A DNA stretch of 6,242 bases from a bacterium (lineage in GTDB: Bacteria; Patescibacteriota; Minisyncoccia; Phycocordibacterales; Phycocordibacteraceae). The stretch is from positions 1 through 6,242 of the forward strand of contig JAKAGD010000044.1 of assembly GCA_021817685.1 (NCBI GenBank), read 5' to 3'. Under the pieces are notes generated by a model. The model did not search any database. It saw only the letters and a program-made list of their open reading frames with translations, and was not told the origin of the DNA. The translations under genes and the position numbers were made by a program. Shown here in pieces: positions 4,786 to 6,242 of the stretch (position 1 is its first letter; each line of letters starts with the position of its first letter).

Positions 4786-5183
4786 CTGACCGCGTCGGCG
4801 ATTTCATAATCCGTCTTCAGAATGCCGCTATGGTCGGTAAGAAAGAGGTAGTCGTGCCGTATTCGGCGCACTTGGCGACCATCGCAAAGAAGCTCAGGGA
4901 GCTCGGTTTCGTCGCTTCCGTCGAGACGAAGGCGAAAGGGGAGAGCGAGGTGAAGAAGGATCTCGTAGTCGCCCTTGCGTACGACGAGCGCGGCACTCCG
5001 CGGTTGCGCGGCGTGAAGCGCATTTCCAAGCCCGGCCGCCGGCTGTATGTTTCGTCCTCCGAAGCGCATCGCGTGAAGGGCGGCACGGGCGCGCGCCTCA
5101 TCTCGTCGTCCGCCGGCATCATCTCGGATGCCGAAGCGCGCAAGACGAACGCCGGCGGCGAGAATCTCTTTGAGATCTGGTAA
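4779..5183 (+). CDS. rpsH: 30S ribosomal protein S8
   Basis: S8 is a primary 16S rRNA-binding protein (helix 21 region) of the platform and, in E. coli, the repressor of the spc operon. The 134 residues match the family. The start VTDRVGDFIIRLQNAAMVGKKEV (2-24) corresponds to the D-x-I-A-D-x-L-T-R-I-x-N block; RISKPGRRLYV is at 81-91, ARLISSSAGIISDAEAR at 105-121, and the protein ends GGENLFEIW. The usual STSKG/STPKG motif reads SSSAG, so the conserved lysine is alanine. The ATG at 4779 lies inside the rpsN frame, overlapping its Trp codon and stop (ATGGTAA), which implies translational coupling. Longer in-frame starts upstream would only add rpsN antiframe residues. Confidence 0.96.
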   Translation: MVTDRVGDFIIRLQNAAMVGKKEVVVPYSAHLATIAKKLRELGFVASVETKAKGESEVKKDLVVALAYDERGTPRLRGVKRISKPGRRLYVSSSEAHRVKGGTGARLISSSAGIISDAEARKTNAGGENLFEIW

Positions 5184-5196
5184 TCATTTCCGTATG
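5181..5196 (+). repeat. Repeated gene-junction motif, copy 2 (rpsH/rplF)
   Basis: TAATCATTTCCGTATG spans the rpsH stop and the rplF start and differs at a single base from the rplN/rplX junction at 3691-3706. No Shine-Dalgarno-like purine run is present in either copy. The two flanking gene pairs are unrelated, so the match does not come from coding homology. Confidence 0.6.
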
Positions 5197-5724
5197 TCCC
5201 GCCTCGCAAAAAAGCCAATTTCAGTAGGAAAAGCCGATGTCTCGGTAGCGAGCGGCGTGCTTACCGTAAAGGGCAGCAAGGGCACGCTGACCAAGCGCGT
5301 CCACCCCTCCGTCAACATCGCGGTTGAAAGCGGTAGCGTCGCCATCACGCCGAAGGACAGCTCGCGCCTCGCGAAGGCGCTCATCGGCACCTATGCATCG
5401 CACGTGAAGAACATGGTCCAGGGCGTCGAGACGCCGTATGTGAAGAAGCTCATCCTCGACGGCGTCGGCTACAAGATGGAGGTGAAAGGGAAGGACGTCG
5501 TCCTCACGGTCGGTTTCTCGCACACCGTGCCGCTCGCCATTCCGGAGGACGTCACCGCGAAGGTGGAGAAGAACGTGATGACGCTCGAGAGCGCGAACAA
5601 GGAGTCGGTCGGACAGTTCGCCGCGAACATCCGCCGCATCAAGCCGCCGGAGCCGTACCTCGGCAAGGGCATTCGCTACGAGGGCGAGGTCATCCGCCGC
5701 AAGCAGGGCAAGAAGGCCGTCTAA
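5194..5724 (+). CDS. rplF: 50S ribosomal protein L6
   Basis: L6 lies beside the sarcin-ricin loop at the factor-binding site and has two related alpha/beta domains. At 176 residues it equals the usual size (177 in E. coli). The N-terminal SRLAKKPISV (2-11), LTVKGSKGTLTKRVHPSV (23-40), and YVKKLILDGVGYKMEVKGKDVVLTVGFSH (82-110) mark the first domain and linker. The C-terminal domain carries IRRIKPPEPYLGKGIRYEGE (146-165), with the PEPYxGKGI signature intact. The ATG at 5194 yields the canonical MSRxAKxP start; an in-frame upstream ATG at 5128 would lie within rpsH. It follows the second copy of the repeated junction motif and ends 6 bases before rplR. Confidence 0.97.
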   Translation: MSRLAKKPISVGKADVSVASGVLTVKGSKGTLTKRVHPSVNIAVESGSVAITPKDSSRLAKALIGTYASHVKNMVQGVETPYVKKLILDGVGYKMEVKGKDVVLTVGFSHTVPLAIPEDVTAKVEKNVMTLESANKESVGQFAANIRRIKPPEPYLGKGIRYEGEVIRRKQGKKAV

Positions 5725-5730
5725 ACCAGT

Positions 5731-6081
5731 ATGAATCACAAACCTACCAGCAACCGAGAGCTCCGCATCCGCCGCCATGCGCGCGTGCGTGCGACGATCA
5801 AGGGCACTGCAGAGCGCCCGCGCCTTGCCGTGTTCCGCAGCAACCGCTTCGTCTCGGCCCAGCTCATCGACGACGTCGCGGGGAAGACCCTCGCCGCCTC
5901 GCACGGCCGCGAGTTCAAGGGCCCGCAGTCGGTGCAGGCGAAGGAGGTCGGCTCTGCGATGGCGAAGAAGGCAAAGGCGCTCGGTATCGCGGCGGCCGTC
6001 TTTGATCGCGGCGGCTATCGCTACGGCGGCCAGGTCAAAGCGCTTGCGGACGCGGCGCGGGAGGGCGGCCTCGCATTTTAA
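5731..6081 (+). CDS. rplR: 50S ribosomal protein L18
   Basis: L18 binds 5S rRNA and carries it into the central protuberance together with L5. The 116 residues match the family (117 in E. coli). Visible blocks are a basic N-terminus with RELRIRRHARVRATIKGTAERPRLAVFRSNRFVSAQLIDD (9-48, in parts), GKTLAASHGRE (51-61), AKKAKALGIAAAVFDRGGYRYGGQVKALADAAREGGL (78-114). The usual YHGRV at the end of the FDRGG motif reads YGGQV. It is preceded by ACCAGT after the rplF stop and followed 5 bases after its TAA by the rpsE start. Confidence 0.97.
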   Translation: MNHKPTSNRELRIRRHARVRATIKGTAERPRLAVFRSNRFVSAQLIDDVAGKTLAASHGREFKGPQSVQAKEVGSAMAKKAKALGIAAAVFDRGGYRYGGQVKALADAAREGGLAF

Positions 6082-6086
6082 TACTT

Positions 6087-6242
6087 ATGACGACAACGAT
6101 GGAACAGGAAACGATACAGGAAGCAGCCGCACCGGAAGTTGCGGCAGAAGCCGTTGTCGCGGAAGCGATACCGGCGGCCGCTACGCCGCGCGCCGGCGGC
6201 CGGGGGACGCTTCGCGGCCGCGCGCAGCGCGGCGGGAGCCGC
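6087..6242 (+). CDS. rpsE: 30S ribosomal protein S5, N-terminal part (runs off the window)
   Basis: An open frame starts at ATG 6087, 5 bases after the rplR stop, and continues to the right edge (52 codons). Its sequence is an acidic, alanine-rich stretch (residues about 5-33, with repeats like EAAAPEVAAEAVVAEA) followed by an arginine/glycine-rich stretch (34-52, ending RGRAQRGGSR). No S5 core motif is reached. The call rests on position: rpsE follows rplR in the spc cluster of nearly all bacteria. Long low-complexity N-terminal extensions before the S5 core are, from general knowledge, common in Parcubacteria. An internal ATG at 6099 is an alternative start. S5 would work in translation fidelity and at the mRNA entry site. 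Confidence 0.75.
   Translation, partial: MTTTMEQETIQEAAAPEVAAEAVVAEAIPAAATPRAGGRGTLRGRAQRGGSR

Noticed and set aside
1..6242. Mobile elements, CRISPR arrays, tRNA or rRNA genes, phage or defence genes
   Set aside because: None seen: no terminal inverted repeats, direct repeat arrays, cloverleaf sequences or related protein motifs. The window is filled by the genes listed.

Overview
The window holds one compact plus-strand ribosomal protein operon, the second half of the S10 cluster running directly into the spc cluster. It is preceded by a divergent minus-strand gene for a membrane-anchored DUF3298-type protein of unknown role. The sequence looks like a Patescibacteria/CPR bacterium, most likely a GC-rich Parcubacteria lineage. 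This rests on overall protein style, very tight gene packing, an Ala/Lys tail on S19, a long low-complexity front on S5, a very short L24, and almost no Shine-Dalgarno sequences. The lineage is inferred, not shown. All genes read through in the standard code; nothing suggests UGA recoding.

Layout: positions 1-30 carry an intrinsic terminator facing rightward, presumably for an unseen plus-strand gene to the left. Positions 31-792 (minus) encode the DUF3298-like protein. Positions 793-979 are a divergent regulatory region with a candidate promoter on each strand, a perfect 7-bp-arm palindrome over the minus-strand promoter, and a GC-rich hairpin just before rpsS. From 980 to the right edge come rpsS, rplV, rpsC, rplP, rpmC, rpsQ, rplN, rplX, rplE, rpsN, rpsH, rplF, rplR and the first 52 codons of rpsE, all on the plus strand. 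Gaps run from 2 to 39 bases, and rpsN and rpsH overlap by 7 bases.

The genes supply the small subunit head (S19, S3, S14), S17, S8 and S5, and the large subunit tunnel, central protuberance and factor-binding regions (L22, L29, L24, L5, L18, L16, L14, L6). They are presumably co-transcribed from the promoter near 912-940. The usual upstream partners rpsJ-rplC-rplD-rplW-rplB are not adjacent, so the S10 cluster appears broken between L2 and S19.

I found no new defence, mobile or metabolic system. The points worth a second look are details of this operon: the split, the SD-less and repeated gene junctions, the truncated L24, the replaced L16 arginine, the unusual rplE-rpsN junction, and the regulatory region.
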